This document shows positions 16,522-26,539 of a stretch of 64,000 bases of DNA, one piece after another. The translations under genes were made by a program, and so were the position numbers. The notes under the pieces were generated by a model, which had not been told where the DNA came from, did not search any database, and saw nothing but the letters and a program-made list of their open reading frames with translations. The stretch's first letter is position 1, and the number at the start of each line of letters is the position of its first letter. This stretch comes from Neisseriaceae bacterium TC5R-5 (lineage in GTDB: Bacteria; Pseudomonadota; Gammaproteobacteria; Burkholderiales; Chromobacteriaceae): positions 418 to 64,417 of the forward strand of contig JACCFC020000017.1 of NCBI GenBank assembly GCA_020830965.2. The letters run 5' to 3'.

Positions 16522-18724
16522 ACAGGCTTTGCAGACATTCTTTGATGAGTCCTTCGACCTGCTGGCACAAATGGAATACATTCTGCTGGATGCCGAGGCG
16601 GAAAGTACCACCGAGGAGCAGCTCAATGCCCTCTTTCGCACCATGCACACCATCAAAGGCTCGGCTGGATTATTTGGGCTGGACGGTATCGTCAGCTTTA
16701 CCCATCAAGTAGAAAACGTACTGGATCAGTTACGCGAGGGCAAGTTAAAGCTAAACGACCAACTCACCGGCTTGCTGTTGCGCAGCCACGATCACGTCAA
16801 AGCCATGCTCAATGGCTTAGCTGCCAAGGAAAGTCTGGATGAACTGCTCAACTCACCATTGCAGCAGGAGTTGGTGGATTATGTGCAATCCATCACTAAG
16901 CCAGCCGAGAAGCAGAAATCAATAGCAGTGCCAGCTGTTCAACCCACTGTTGCGCTATCGGCTGCTACGGCAGGCACGCCGACAAACACCCCGCCACAGT
17001 GGCTATTATCGCTACGTTTTGGCGCCGATATTCTACGCAATGGCATGGACCCTTCCTCCTTCATTCGTTACCTCAATACTTTGGGGCAAATTGAAAAAAT
17101 TGAGGCAGTGACCAGCAACCTACCCACCGATAATACTTTTAACCCAGAAACCAATTATCTACGGTTAGAGCTACTGTATCGCGCCGATATTCGCGGCCAC
17201 ACTTTGCTCGAAGTCTTTGAGTTCATCCGCGAAGATAGCGAAATTTACGTCTGGCCATTAGCCGATGCCGCCAGGCACTGGTCACAAGCCACCCTCAGTG
17301 CCACCGTAGCCGAAGCAGACGAGGTACGACGTATCTGGCAGAGTTTTGGCATCGCCTTACCCGATAGCGAAATCGACACCAGCATAGCCAATGGAAGCGA
17401 AGAAGCAGGCAACGCAAACACCGACGACTTAGGAATGGAAACGGCACAGCACCCGGCCAGCAGTCGTCAAAATGGCAAATCCGGCCAGAACCGCCAAACC
17501 GAGAGCAAAATTATTAAGGTAGAAGCCAGTAAGCTGGATGTACTGATTAATCTGATTGGCGAATTGGTCATCGCCGGAGCCGCCGCCAATCTGATGGCCA
17601 GGCGCTCTCAGCAAAGCGCACTGGTGGAATCTACCGTCGCCATTGCCAATTTGATTGAACAAATCCGCGCCGGCACTCTCTCGATGCGGATGATACAAAT
17701 CGGCGAAATCTTCAGCCGCTTCCCACGCGTGGTACGCGATATCTCCAGAGAACTGGATAAAGATATTCTGCTGCATATCTCAGGTGCCGAGACCGAGCTG
17801 GATAAATCCATGGTGGACAAGCTAGGCGAACCGCTGATGCATATTGTGCGTAACGCCATGGATCACGGCATCGAATCCAGTGAAGAGCGCATTGCACACG
17901 GCAAACCGTCGGCCGGCAATATCTGGCTCAATGCCTATCATGAGTCGGGCAGCATCGTAATTGAAGTTGCCGACGATGGTGCCGGTCTGGATCAGGCCCG
18001 TATTCTCGCCAAAGCGATAGAACGCGGTCTGCTACCAGCAGATACCAAATTATCCGAACAAGAAATTTTTCGGCAGATTTTTGAACCGGGTTTTTCCACT
18101 TCCGAGCGCATCACTAATCTGTCCGGGCGCGGCGTAGGCATGGATGTGGTGAAAAAAAGCATTGAGCAATTACGCGGCACTATCGATATTGAATCCCAAG
18201 CCCATCTTGGGACCTGTTTCCGCATCCGCCTACCACTCACGCTGGCGATTATTGATGGCTTTCTGGTTGAAGTCGGTGGAGCCACTTTTGTGTTGCCACT
18301 GGACACCGTGATCGAGTGCCTTGAGCTGCCCCCCTCCTTACAACAAGATGGAATACATGACTCGTTAAACCTGCGCGGTGAGCTATTGCCCATGCTGCAT
18401 TTAACTCGCTTTTTAGAGTTACCCGACAATCCAGTAAAACGGAAAAACGTAGTTGTCGTGAGCTATGGTGATCGTAAGGCCGGTCTGGTCGTCGATGCAC
18501 TATTGGGAGAGTTTCAAACCGTGATTAAACCACTCGGTGCCTTATTCCAACATTTAAAAGCCATTAGCGGTTCCACTATTTTGGGTACCGGCGAGGTCGC
18601 CCTCATCATGGATGTTGCCGCACTGATACAGCATGCTAGCCAAAAGGAGGCCGAACACTTTTCCTTATCTCAGCAATGGAAACAGCTACGTCACAATAGC
18701 CATGGCAATACTAGCCATGGATAG
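16511..18724 (+). CDS. cheA: Chemotaxis sensor histidine kinase CheA
   Basis: A 737-residue kinase. Order of parts: HPt domain with phospho-accepting His46 (TMHTIKGSAGLFGL); a long linker with a substrate-binding-like domain (about 150-280); dimerisation helices (VEASKLDVLINLIGELVIAGA); ATPase with N box HIVRNAMDHGIE, G1 DDGAGLD and G2 GRGVGMDVV; and a C-terminal CheW-like domain beginning near IDGFLVEVGG. All catalytic boxes are intact. The ATG at 16511 lies inside the STAS gene and fits the conserved N-terminus. It should couple the two downstream receptors, via CheW, to CheY and CheB. Confidence 0.96.
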   Translation: MNLEQALQTFFDESFDLLAQMEYILLDAEAESTTEEQLNALFRTMHTIKGSAGLFGLDGIVSFTHQVENVLDQLREGKLKLNDQLTGLLLRSHDHVKAMLNGLAAKESLDELLNSPLQQELVDYVQSITKPAEKQKSIAVPAVQPTVALSAATAGTPTNTPPQWLLSLRFGADILRNGMDPSSFIRYLNTLGQIEKIEAVTSNLPTDNTFNPETNYLRLELLYRADIRGHTLLEVFEFIREDSEIYVWPLADAARHWSQATLSATVAEADEVRRIWQSFGIALPDSEIDTSIANGSEEAGNANTDDLGMETAQHPASSRQNGKSGQNRQTESKIIKVEASKLDVLINLIGELVIAGAAANLMARRSQQSALVESTVAIANLIEQIRAGTLSMRMIQIGEIFSRFPRVVRDISRELDKDILLHISGAETELDKSMVDKLGEPLMHIVRNAMDHGIESSEERIAHGKPSAGNIWLNAYHESGSIVIEVADDGAGLDQARILAKAIERGLLPADTKLSEQEIFRQIFEPGFSTSERITNLSGRGVGMDVVKKSIEQLRGTIDIESQAHLGTCFRIRLPLTLAIIDGFLVEVGGATFVLPLDTVIECLELPPSLQQDGIHDSLNLRGELLPMLHLTRFLELPDNPVKRKNVVVVSYGDRKAGLVVDALLGEFQTVIKPLGALFQHLKAISGSTILGTGEVALIMDVAALIQHASQKEAEHFSLSQQWKQLRHNSHGNTSHG

Positions 18725-18733
18725 GAGTACATC

Positions 18734-20353
18734 ATGATGAACACTCAATCAAAGATGACCATCGCTACACGACTGGGACTAGGCTTTGCTGCCATGCTGC
18801 TGTTGATCTTGTTATGCGTCGCCACCGCCCTGCTTGGCTTTGCCGTCAACAATAATGCCATCAGCGAAATTACCCGCCTCAATAATCAGGAAAGCCGTGT
18901 CATCCATCAGCTACTGAATGAACAACAAGCTATTCGCATTGCTTATCGCGACATTCTGCTGGCCAGCAATCCCAGTGAACTTAATGGTGCCTTACAAGGT
19001 TATGACACCGCTAAAACTAACTATATGCGGCGCGAGCAGCAATTAGTTACCCTGCTCGCAAACCGCCCCCAACAAAATACCGAACAACAGGCCCTACTCA
19101 AACAAATTCAAACAGCCCGGCAAACAACTCACCAGATGATTGAGCAACTGGTCGCCCTAAGCACACAAGGTCAAGCAGGGCAGGCTCTGGTTACCATCAA
19201 CCAGCAAATCACTCCACAGAGCGAACACCTTAATCAGCTACTACTCGCGCTGAGCGAATTGGGAAACCAGGCAAGCCTGCGGACCGCACAGCACGCCCAG
19301 CGTACTTTTAATCATTCCCGCGATGGCATGCTACTGCTAGCGGCTATTGCACTGGTTCTGGGCTGTGTGCTGGCTCTACGAATTAATCGCAGCCTTAAAC
19401 GCACGCTGGGTGGTGAGCCACAAATAGTGGCTCAGATCATGAACGAACTGGCCAACGGTAATCTGAAAGTCAACATCCCACCGTTGCGCCCAGGCGATAA
19501 CCACAGCATGGCAGCGGCGATGGCCAATATGATCGAACGCCTGAGCAATATTATTTACGAAGTCAAAAGCGGTTCGGAAAGCCTCTCCACCGCCTCGCAA
19601 CACATTAATGCCACTTCGCAGGCGCTATCACGATCGACCAATGAACAAGCGGCCGGCATTGATCAAACCTCAGCCTCGGTAGAGCAGATGTCCTCCTCCA
19701 TCAGCCAGACCAATGATAATGCTCGCATTACCGAAACCATTGCCAGTAAAGCCTCACATGAAGCGGCAGTAGGCGGCGATGCCGTCCGCAAAACGGTGGA
19801 AGCCATGCGCCAGATTGCCGAGAAAATCAGCATCGTCGACGATATTGCCTACCAGACCAATCTACTGGCATTGAATGCTGCCATCGAAGCCGCTCGGGCT
19901 GGCGAACATGGCAAGGGTTTTGCCGTTGTCGCAGCCGAAGTGCGCAAACTGGCCGAACGCAGCCAGATTGCCGCACAGGAGATAGGTGAAGTGGCTGGCA
20001 GCAGCGTCCGTCTGGCAGAGCAGGCCGGCCATTTTCTGGAAGAAATCGTCCGCTCTAGCAGCCGCACCGCCGATCTGGTACAGGAAATTACCGCCGCTTC
20101 TAACGAGCAAGCTTATGGTGTGAGCCAAATCAATTCGGCCGTACAACACCTAAGCATGACCACCCAACAAAATGCAGCAGCCAGCGAAGAGTTAGCCTCT
20201 ACCGCCGAAGAAATGAGCAGCCAGGCAGAGCGACTACGGCAACTGATGAGTTTTTTCAAGTTTGACATGACACTATCAGTGCCTATGCCGACTAAACATC
20301 GCACGCTACCGACAGGTCGCGACGCAGAACCATCGGACTTCATCCGCTTTTGA
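18734..20353 (+). CDS. Methyl-accepting chemotaxis protein (first receptor)
   Basis: A 539-residue receptor: transmembrane helix 1 (about residues 17-37), a four-helix-bundle-like periplasmic domain of about 160 residues, transmembrane helix 2 (about 198-216), HAMP, and a long signalling coiled coil. The conserved hairpin tip [20 protein letters not shown] is intact, followed by [23 protein letters not shown] precedes the ATG. The protein ends in DFIRF, an aromatic-x-x-Phe tail that resembles the CheR/CheB tethering pentapeptides (xWxxF). The ligand is unknown. It starts 9 bases after cheA. Confidence 0.95.
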   Translation: MMNTQSKMTIATRLGLGFAAMLLLILLCVATALLGFAVNNNAISEITRLNNQESRVIHQLLNEQQAIRIAYRDILLASNPSELNGALQGYDTAKTNYMRREQQLVTLLANRPQQNTEQQALLKQIQTARQTTHQMIEQLVALSTQGQAGQALVTINQQITPQSEHLNQLLLALSELGNQASLRTAQHAQRTFNHSRDGMLLLAAIALVLGCVLALRINRSLKRTLGGEPQIVAQIMNELANGNLKVNIPPLRPGDNHSMAAAMANMIERLSNIIYEVKSGSESLSTASQHINATSQALSRSTNEQAAGIDQTSASVEQMSSSISQTNDNARITETIASKASHEAAVGGDAVRKTVEAMRQIAEKISIVDDIAYQTNLLALNAAIEAARAGEHGKGFAVVAAEVRKLAERSQIAAQEIGEVAGSSVRLAEQAGHFLEEIVRSSSRTADLVQEITAASNEQAYGVSQINSAVQHLSMTTQQNAAASEELASTAEEMSSQAERLRQLMSFFKFDMTLSVPMPTKHRTLPTGRDAEPSDFIRF

Positions 20354-20367
20354 CCCGAGAGAAGCTT

Positions 20368-20931
20368 ATGCGACCGCTCAACTTGTTTCACCACAAAGAA
20401 AACCCTCACTTGTCGGCAGAAGTGCCAGTAGAGGTGGGGCAGTACCTGACTTTTCAACTGGGTGGCGAAACCTTTGCCATCGGCATTTTATCGATCAAGG
20501 AAATTCTGGAATACAGCAAGCCGACCCAGGTGCCGCTGATGCCACCCTTTATTCGCGGCGTGATGAATTTGCGCGGCTCCGTGGTGCCAGTGATCGACCT
20601 GTCGCTACGCTTTGTCCGTAACGAAACCGAAATTAACCGCCGGACCTGCATCGTCATCATCGAAGTGGAGTGTGAGCAGCATCTGCAACTGATCGGCATT
20701 CTGGTCGATGCCGTGCATGAAGTGCTGACTATACCGGATAGTGAAATCGAACCTCCCCCACAGTTTGGCAGCAAAATCCGGGTGGACTTCATTGCCGGTA
20801 TGGCCAAGATGGAAGGACGTTTTGTTGTGTTGTTGAATGTCAATAAAGTGCTATCAGTCGATGAGATGGTACTGCTCTCCGGCCTGGATCAGCCAGAGAA
20901 CCAGATGGAAAACTCGTCAGAACAAGCCTGA
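20368..20931 (+). CDS. cheW: Chemotaxis coupling protein CheW
   Basis: A 187-residue CheW. After an atypical 25-residue N-terminal extension, the domain shows [24 protein letters not shown], given here as its words QYLTFQL, FAIGIL and IKEIL, then [21 protein letters not shown], of which the hallmark is RGVMNLRG. It bridges receptors and CheA. GAGAGAA precedes the ATG, 15 bases after the first receptor. C-terminal residues [13 protein letters not shown] form a polar tail. Confidence 0.95.
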   Translation: MRPLNLFHHKENPHLSAEVPVEVGQYLTFQLGGETFAIGILSIKEILEYSKPTQVPLMPPFIRGVMNLRGSVVPVIDLSLRFVRNETEINRRTCIVIIEVECEQHLQLIGILVDAVHEVLTIPDSEIEPPPQFGSKIRVDFIAGMAKMEGRFVVLLNVNKVLSVDEMVLLSGLDQPENQMENSSEQA

Positions 20932-20995
20932 CGCTGAATTTAGCCAACCGGGCATGGCCGTTTGCGGCCAGCCCCAGTTTTATGGTGATAGAAAA

Positions 20996-22633
20996 ATGAG
21001 CAAGCTAAGCGTACGCCAGCAATTCTCAGTCTTGACTCTCAGCGTCTTACTAGGCATCAGCCTGCTGACACTGACATCTTGGCTATCTCAGGACAAAATC
21101 GCGATCAATGGCTCGCTTTATCAGCAGATTGTGCTCAGTAAGAACCTGACCAGCGACATCCTGCCCCCACCGCAATATATTGTGGAAAGCTTTCTGCTAG
21201 TCAGCCAGTTACGTGAAGCCAGCAGCCCGGCACTGCGTCAACAACTCATCAATCGCCTGCAACTTACCCGTGAGGGTTTTTATGCTGGACAAAAAAAATG
21301 GGCCGCCAGCAATCTGCCACAGAATCTAAAAGATCAACTGGCTCGGCGCGTGTTCCCGCCAGCCGATGCCTTCTTTCACGAGTTCGACCAACACTATCTG
21401 CCGGCACTGAATAATAACGACAGCACCTTGCTGACACAGTCTTTCCAGCAGCTGGAAAGCTTTTATCAAGTACATCGCCAAGCGGTAGACGAGCTGGTGC
21501 TACAAAGTGCCAGTTGGCAAAAACAGGTAGAAAACGAAGCCAGGAGCATTATCCGCAATACCTTCCTTACTCTGCTGCTGGTCAGTATCAGTACTCTGCT
21601 ATTGATGGTGCTGCTCTTAGTCGTCATTTATCGCTACCTGATACGCGTAATAGGACTGGAACTACGCGACGTTACCCATATCAGCCATCAACTTGCCGCT
21701 GGTAACTTGGCACAGAACTTACCCGCAGGCAGCAATGCCGACAGCCTGGTGGCCGCCATCATCCAAGTAGGAGAAAAACTGCGCGATATCATCACCAGAA
21801 TCAAACACAGCTCTAATAATCTGGCCAACGCCTCACGCGAAATCACCAGCACAGTACAAGCCTTATCCGAAGGGGCTAATTCCTCAGCGGCAGGTATTGA
21901 GCAAAGCTCCTCCTCGCTAGAAGAAATGGCAGCCTCCTTCGTTCAAAACAGTAATAACGCTCGCCTAACCGAAGAAATTGCCGAAAAAGCTTCCAGCGAG
22001 GCCAGCGAAGGCGGCAGGGCAGTACGCCAGACCGTCGACGCCATGCGGCAGATTGCCAACCGTATCACCATCATCGATGAAATTGCCTATCAGACCAATC
22101 TACTCGCGCTGAACGCCGCGATTGAGGCCGCTCGTGCTGGTGACCACGGTAAAGGTTTTGCTGTCGTCGCCAGCGAAGTGCGCAAACTGGCTGAACGCAG
22201 CCAAGTGGCCGCCAAGGAAATTGGCGAGTTGGCCGGTAGCAGCGTTTCCGTAGCTGAACGTGCCGGCGAACTGCTGGAAGAAATGGTCCGTTCCAGCCGC
22301 CGTACATCGGATCTGGTGCAGGAAATTGCTGCCAGCACCAATGAACAGGCCGATGGCGTGGCACAAACCAATATCTCGGTGCAACAACTCAGCCTGATCA
22401 ATCAGCACAATGCCTCTGCCAGTGAAGAGCTGGCCGCCACTGCCGAGAATATGAATAACGAAGTAGAAGACCTGCAACGCCTGATGGCCTTCTTCCATCT
22501 GCCGGGGGACTCCCCTGAAGCACTCAAGAGCAAAGCAGTGTCGCCACAGCGCATCAGCAGCCCGCCGGCGGTGGCTCCTTCCCCACCTCCCAAACCACCG
22601 AACGATGGTCATGATGAATTTTTCCGTTTTTAA
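20996..22633 (+). CDS. Methyl-accepting chemotaxis protein (second receptor)
   Basis: A 545-residue receptor with transmembrane helix 1 (about residues 10-28), a periplasmic domain of about 160 residues different in sequence from the first receptor, transmembrane helix 2 (about 189-212), HAMP and a signalling domain with the tip [20 protein letters not shown]. Its coiled coil is closely similar to that of the first receptor, suggesting duplication with replacement of the sensor. The C-terminal linker is Pro-rich and ends in DEFFRF, again an aromatic-x-x-Phe tail. The ATG at 20996 is chosen because it starts the first membrane helix; an upstream extension overlaps cheW. Confidence 0.95.
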   Translation: MSKLSVRQQFSVLTLSVLLGISLLTLTSWLSQDKIAINGSLYQQIVLSKNLTSDILPPPQYIVESFLLVSQLREASSPALRQQLINRLQLTREGFYAGQKKWAASNLPQNLKDQLARRVFPPADAFFHEFDQHYLPALNNNDSTLLTQSFQQLESFYQVHRQAVDELVLQSASWQKQVENEARSIIRNTFLTLLLVSISTLLLMVLLLVVIYRYLIRVIGLELRDVTHISHQLAAGNLAQNLPAGSNADSLVAAIIQVGEKLRDIITRIKHSSNNLANASREITSTVQALSEGANSSAAGIEQSSSSLEEMAASFVQNSNNARLTEEIAEKASSEASEGGRAVRQTVDAMRQIANRITIIDEIAYQTNLLALNAAIEAARAGDHGKGFAVVASEVRKLAERSQVAAKEIGELAGSSVSVAERAGELLEEMVRSSRRTSDLVQEIAASTNEQADGVAQTNISVQQLSLINQHNASASEELAATAENMNNEVEDLQRLMAFFHLPGDSPEALKSKAVSPQRISSPPAVAPSPPPKPPNDGHDEFFRF

Positions 22634-22710
22634 AGAAGGGCCAGCCTGAGTCAGCGCCAATCTATAAGGAAAACTGAAAGAAAGCGCTGGCTAAGCTAAA
22701 TTAAAACAAC

Positions 22711-22737
22711 GGTTCAGCCTAGTTAAGCAACTGAACC
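22711..22737 (+). terminator. Hairpin downstream of the second receptor gene
   Basis: GGTTCAG and CTGAACC can pair around a 13-base loop about 80 bases after the stop. There is no T-run after it, so intrinsic termination is uncertain; it could instead be an RNA-stability element. Confidence 0.35.
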
Positions 22738-22770
22738 ATGAACAAAAATCAGCACAATGTAGCAGTAGGC

Positions 22771-22790
22771 GTTTTGTTAGCGGCTCTTAA
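22771..22790 (+). repeat. Solo terminus of the dispersed intergenic element
   Basis: GTTTTGTTAGCGGCTCTTAA differs at a single base from the reverse complement of the left terminus at 44651-44670. No internal element sequence adjoins it, so it may be a remnant end. It lies between the second receptor gene and cheD. Confidence 0.5.
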
Positions 22791-22869
22791 GTAGCTTTTA
22801 ACCCGAACACCCCACTGGAACGAAACACCTGGCACCAAGCATAAACGCACAAGACTCGCGGGTTCGCAC

Positions 22870-23394
22870 ATGAAAGCCACACACAATAAAGAAGTGTTTT
22901 TACACCCTGGTGACTGGCACTTTGCAGACAAACACACCCGTATCCGCACGCTGCTGGGCTCCTGCGTTTCTATCACCCTATGGCATCCTGGCACCCAGCA
23001 GGGCGGCATGTGCCATTACTTGCTGGCACAACGTAAAGACCAACATAACGACACGCTTTCCGGCCGTTATGGCGACGAAGCCATGCTGCTGCTGCTACGC
23101 GAAGTGCTACGCGCCCAACTCAGCCTCAAAGAGCTTAAGGTCAAACTGATAGGAGGCTCGGCCGTGCTAGCAGGAATAGAACGAGATCAACCGCGTGACG
23201 TCCCTTCACGCAATATCGAGATGGCACGCCACCTCACCGCTCAACTAGGTTTATCGGTACAGGCGGAAGACTTGGGAGGTAACAGCCCGCGCATGGTGCT
23301 GTTTGACCTCGCCACCGGTGATGTCTGGGTCAAACAAACCCTGGAAGCCGAAATGACCACCCTCTCCTCACGTAAGACAAGGACAAAGGCATGA
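22870..23394 (+). CDS. cheD: Chemoreceptor glutamine deamidase CheD
   Basis: A 174-residue enzyme that deamidates receptor Gln residues to methylatable Glu and, in some systems, feeds back on CheC-like phosphatases. The catalytic Cys32 ([11 protein letters not shown]) and His49 (GGMCHYLL) have the family spacing. The segment [11 protein letters not shown] and the block ARNIE-like RNIEMA with [10 protein letters not shown] follow. The cytoplasmic protein overlaps cheB by 4 bases (ATGA), so the two adaptation enzymes are translationally coupled. Confidence 0.93.
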   Translation: MKATHNKEVFLHPGDWHFADKHTRIRTLLGSCVSITLWHPGTQQGGMCHYLLAQRKDQHNDTLSGRYGDEAMLLLLREVLRAQLSLKELKVKLIGGSAVLAGIERDQPRDVPSRNIEMARHLTAQLGLSVQAEDLGGNSPRMVLFDLATGDVWVKQTLEAEMTTLSSRKTRTKA

Positions 23395-24473
23395 CTATCA
23401 AAGTGTTAATCGTGGATGACTCCGCCGTGGTACGCCAGGTACTGAGCGAGGTGTTTACCAAGGCCACCGGTATTGACGTGATGGACGTGGCTACCGATCC
23501 CATCATGGCCATGGACAAAATGAAACAGCAATGGCCGGACGTCATCGTTCTGGACATTGAAATGCCACGTATGGATGGCATCACCTTTCTCAAACAATTG
23601 ATGGCCAGCCGACCCACACCAGTAGTGATCTGCTCCTCGCTCACGCAAAAAGGCACTGATATCAGCATACAAGCCATGGCCGCAGGCGCCGTCGAAGTGA
23701 TCGCCAAGCCGCAAAGTGGCGTTAAAGGGTTTCTGGAAGACAGCGCCAATATGCTGATCCAGGCGGTTCGCAGTGCCGCCGCCGCACGCATGAGTAAAAT
23801 GCGCGTCATGCCCTCCGCCAGCAGCCCGACAATTGCCGGCCCACTCGAAGCCAGGCCCAAGCTCTCCGCTGACGCCATTCTGGCCCCACCTACCGGTAGC
23901 AATATGTTTGCCACCACCGAACGTATCATTGCGCTGGGCACCTCCACCGGAGGCACCCAAGCACTGGAAGTGATCCTTACTGCCCTGCCCGCCACCTGTC
24001 CGGGACTAGCCATTGTGCAACACATGCCGGAAAAATTTACCCGCTCCTTTGCGGAAAGACTCAATAGCCTATCAAAGATTGAAGTCAAAGAAGCCAGCAA
24101 CGGCGACCGCATTATTCCAGGCCGCGCCCTGATCGCTCCGGGTGGCAAACATATGATGATCAAGCGCAGCGGAGCCTTCTACCAGGTAGAAGTTGTTGAT
24201 GGCCCCTTGGTCAGCCGCCATAAACCCTCAGTGGATGTGCTGTTTCGCTCGGCCGCCAAATTTGCCGGCAAAAACGCTTTGGGCATCATCATGACCGGCA
24301 TGGGTGATGACGGCGCCAAAGGATTAAAAGAAATGCATGATAGTGGAGCCAAAACCATTGCCCAAGATGAAGAAAGCTGCGTGGTATTCGGCATGCCTAA
24401 AGAAGCCATCCGTCTGGGCGCAGCTGACGAAATCCTCGCCCTAGAACAGATTGCCAAAGCCATCTGTCGCTAA
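23391..24473 (+). CDS. cheB: Chemotaxis response regulator / protein-glutamate methylesterase CheB
   Basis: A 360-residue protein: receiver domain with Asp9-Asp10 and phosphoacceptor Asp55 ([10 protein letters not shown]), a linker, then the methylesterase domain with catalytic Ser in [11 protein letters not shown], His in VQHMPEKFT and Asp in [10 protein letters not shown]. It removes methyl groups from receptors when phosphorylated by CheA. Its counterpart methyltransferase CheR is not encoded in the cluster, so methyl addition must come from elsewhere in the genome if the pathway is functional. Confidence 0.96.
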   Translation: MTIKVLIVDDSAVVRQVLSEVFTKATGIDVMDVATDPIMAMDKMKQQWPDVIVLDIEMPRMDGITFLKQLMASRPTPVVICSSLTQKGTDISIQAMAAGAVEVIAKPQSGVKGFLEDSANMLIQAVRSAAAARMSKMRVMPSASSPTIAGPLEARPKLSADAILAPPTGSNMFATTERIIALGTSTGGTQALEVILTALPATCPGLAIVQHMPEKFTRSFAERLNSLSKIEVKEASNGDRIIPGRALIAPGGKHMMIKRSGAFYQVEVVDGPLVSRHKPSVDVLFRSAAKFAGKNALGIIMTGMGDDGAKGLKEMHDSGAKTIAQDEESCVVFGMPKEAIRLGAADEILALEQIAKAICR

Positions 24474-24487
24474 TACTAAGGCCCAGC

Positions 24488-25672
24488 ATGCAACTACAGG
24501 ACCTTCAGGATATCCTGATCATTGACGACAGTACCCTGCAGCGCCTGCACGGCTGTGAGGTCTGCCAAGCACTCGGCGCCCGCCATATCCGTCAGGCCAC
24601 CGATGGTGCAGAAGGTCTGGCGATGATGCAGGATATCCTGCCCGACTTGGTATTTCTGGATCTGGAAATGCCTAGACTGGATGGCGTCCAGGTGATGCAG
24701 GCTATGGCTAAAATAGGCTTGAACACCCCGATGATTGTTACCTCGGGCAAAGACTATCTGCTGATCTCAACAGTAGAGCTCATGGGTAGAGAACTGGGCT
24801 TGACCGTACTCGGTGGTCTGCAAAAACCGGTACAAACTGAAGCCTTGCGCGACCTACTGAAACGCTTGCGCCCCACCAATCAGCACGCGCCCGAAGACAG
24901 CGAACTATATAGCGAAGTTGATATCCGCCAAGCACTGAACGCCAAGCAGATCATCCCTTACTACCAACCCAAAATCAGTCTCAGCAACGGCCACCCCAAA
25001 GGCGCCGAAATGCTGGCACGCTGGCAACACCCACAACACGGTCTTATCCCGCCGTCACGCTTCATACCGGTCATCGAAGCTTGTGGCTGGGCCACAGAAC
25101 TCACGCTACTCATGCTGGATTACGGCCTGAAACAATGGCTGGAATGGGCCAGACAAGGCATACGCCTGCCTTTGGCCGTCAATTTGTCGGCCCTCTCACT
25201 CTCCGGCGAAGAACTCACCCAACAGATTGAGCAGCGCCTGCAGCAGGCCCGCGTCCCACCACGCTTCATCATCTTTGAAATCACAGAAACCGCGATTGCC
25301 AATAATCTGGCTGAAGCTATCGGAACCGCCGCCCGCTTGCGCCTGAACGGCTTTGGTCTTGCCATCGACGACTTTGGTACCGGCTTTGCCACCCTGCAAC
25401 AACTCACCCGTTTCCCATTTACCGAAATGAAAATAGACCAATCGCTAGTCACTTCGGTAAACAACAAACCTCACCTAGAAGCAGTGTTAAACAGCATCAT
25501 TGAACTGGCACAGCGCATGCAGCTAAACACCGTTGCCGAAGGAATAGAAACCGATAGCGACTGTCACTTCATGACTGCACGCGGCTGTCAACTGGGTCAG
25601 GGTTATTTCATTTCCAAACCGATGCCGGCACTGCAGTTTGAAGAATGGGTAAAAACGCAAACCGCCCAGTAA
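24488..25672 (+). CDS. Response regulator with EAL domain (predicted c-di-GMP phosphodiesterase)
   Basis: A 394-residue two-domain protein. Residues about 8-128 form a receiver with Asp13-Asp14 and phosphoacceptor Asp58; residues about 142-390 form an EAL domain. Catalytic-site words are retained: GAEMLARW (E174; Met replaces Ala of EAL), VNLSALSL, FEITET, IDDFGTGF, MKIDQS, VAEGIET and LGQGYFISKP. This suggests an active enzyme hydrolysing c-di-GMP under control of phosphorylation, as in VieA-like proteins. It begins 14 bases after cheB and ends the cluster, so CheA is the obvious candidate donor. Activity and donor are inferred. Confidence 0.9.
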   Translation: MQLQDLQDILIIDDSTLQRLHGCEVCQALGARHIRQATDGAEGLAMMQDILPDLVFLDLEMPRLDGVQVMQAMAKIGLNTPMIVTSGKDYLLISTVELMGRELGLTVLGGLQKPVQTEALRDLLKRLRPTNQHAPEDSELYSEVDIRQALNAKQIIPYYQPKISLSNGHPKGAEMLARWQHPQHGLIPPSRFIPVIEACGWATELTLLMLDYGLKQWLEWARQGIRLPLAVNLSALSLSGEELTQQIEQRLQQARVPPRFIIFEITETAIANNLAEAIGTAARLRLNGFGLAIDDFGTGFATLQQLTRFPFTEMKIDQSLVTSVNNKPHLEAVLNSIIELAQRMQLNTVAEGIETDSDCHFMTARGCQLGQGYFISKPMPALQFEEWVKTQTAQ

Positions 25673-26033
25673 GCATGACGCCATTTGAGCCGACAACTAA
25701 TTACGTGGTTGCTGGTGGCAAGATGATGCACAAAAAACGGATAGTATTCAGCCCAAACCATTAGTGGCTCTGAATCAGTGACGGCATCACCTTGGTACCG
25801 CCCCCTAGAGCCTCTTGCTCAAACATTCCACAGTCTCTCATTGCATTACCCACTCCACCGACACCGATATTGCACATTGAGAATAAGCTAAGCGTGTTGT
25901 TTTGCTTAAAACCTAGTAAAATGGTCGGCTTTTCCATCGTTTTTTTTCAGCCAGATAAATTGTTGACTAGATTACTCGGGAATTAGGTATAATCAGATCA
26001 AAGCTCGTCAAATAGTTTGGAGTGTTCAAGATC
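25673..26033. other. Intergenic region between the chemosensory cluster and iscR
   Basis: About 360 bp without a credible gene. The right end (25959-25993) holds the iscR promoter with an IscR-type site. A T-run near 25940-25947 follows no clear hairpin, so no terminator for the chemosensory transcript could be assigned. The remainder shows nothing recognisable. Confidence 0.6.
25959..25993 (+). promoter_or_regulatory. iscR promoter with IscR type 1 site
   Basis: A -35 TTGACT (25963-25968) and a perfect -10 TATAAT (25988-25993) are separated by 19 bases. Overlapping the -35 and spacer, 25959-25983 agrees at 21 of 25 positions with the E. coli type 1 IscR consensus as I recall it (ATASYYGACT... 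half followed by YAGTCRRSTAT). Holo-IscR would therefore repress its own operon, as in E. coli. The site assignment is by eye. Confidence 0.75.
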
Positions 26034-26513
26034 ATGCGTTTAACCACTAAAGGCCGCTTTGCCGTCACCGCCATGCTGGACTTGGCTATGCGCCAAGGCT
26101 GTGGGCCCGTTACCCTGGCTGGGATCAGTGAACGCCAAAGTATTTCCCTTTCTTATCTAGAGCAATTGTTCGGTAAGCTGCGCCGTGCTGAGCTAGTCGA
26201 CAGCATACGCGGCCCCGGCGGTGGTTACACAGTTTCCAAAAACCTGCTGAATATTACGGTAGCCGATATCATTGTGGCCGTTGATGAATCAGTCGACGCC
26301 ACGCAGTGCGCCGGGCGGGAAAACTGTCACGATAATCATCGCTGTATGACCCATGATCTATGGACTAATTTAAATATCACCATATTTGACTACCTCTCTA
26401 ACGTGAGCTTAGCCAGCCTGGTTGAAAAACAGCGCGCTAAAGAGGTATGTGTTATGCAAGATAAACGTGAGTGCAGTGCCACTCAAACCGCCACGGCTTC
26501 CAAGGCACTGTAA
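26034..26513 (+). CDS. iscR: Fe-S cluster regulator IscR
   Basis: A 159-residue Rrf2-family regulator. The start [18 protein letters not shown] is the conserved family N-terminus, so the ATG at 26034 is chosen over the GTG four codons upstream. The [2Fe-2S] ligands are Cys92, Cys98, Cys104 and His107 ([16 protein letters not shown]), the same numbering as E. coli IscR. It senses Fe-S status and represses the isc operon when loaded. It is the first gene of the cluster. Confidence 0.96.
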   Translation: MRLTTKGRFAVTAMLDLAMRQGCGPVTLAGISERQSISLSYLEQLFGKLRRAELVDSIRGPGGGYTVSKNLLNITVADIIVAVDESVDATQCAGRENCHDNHRCMTHDLWTNLNITIFDYLSNVSLASLVEKQRAKEVCVMQDKRECSATQTATASKAL

Positions 26514-26539
26514 GCCAGACCCTTTCGGAGAATTTATCC

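Noticed and set aside
22634-22869. Hidden cheR gene before cheD
   Set aside because: The gap is only 236 bp and has no frame with methyltransferase motifs.
23406-24163. Two long reverse-strand frames opposite cheB
   Set aside because: Antisense shadows; cheB has all catalytic motifs in the forward frame.
26022-26033. GTG at 26022 as iscR start
   Set aside because: Adds four residues before the invariant MRLTTKGR start and overlaps the GGAG ribosome site.
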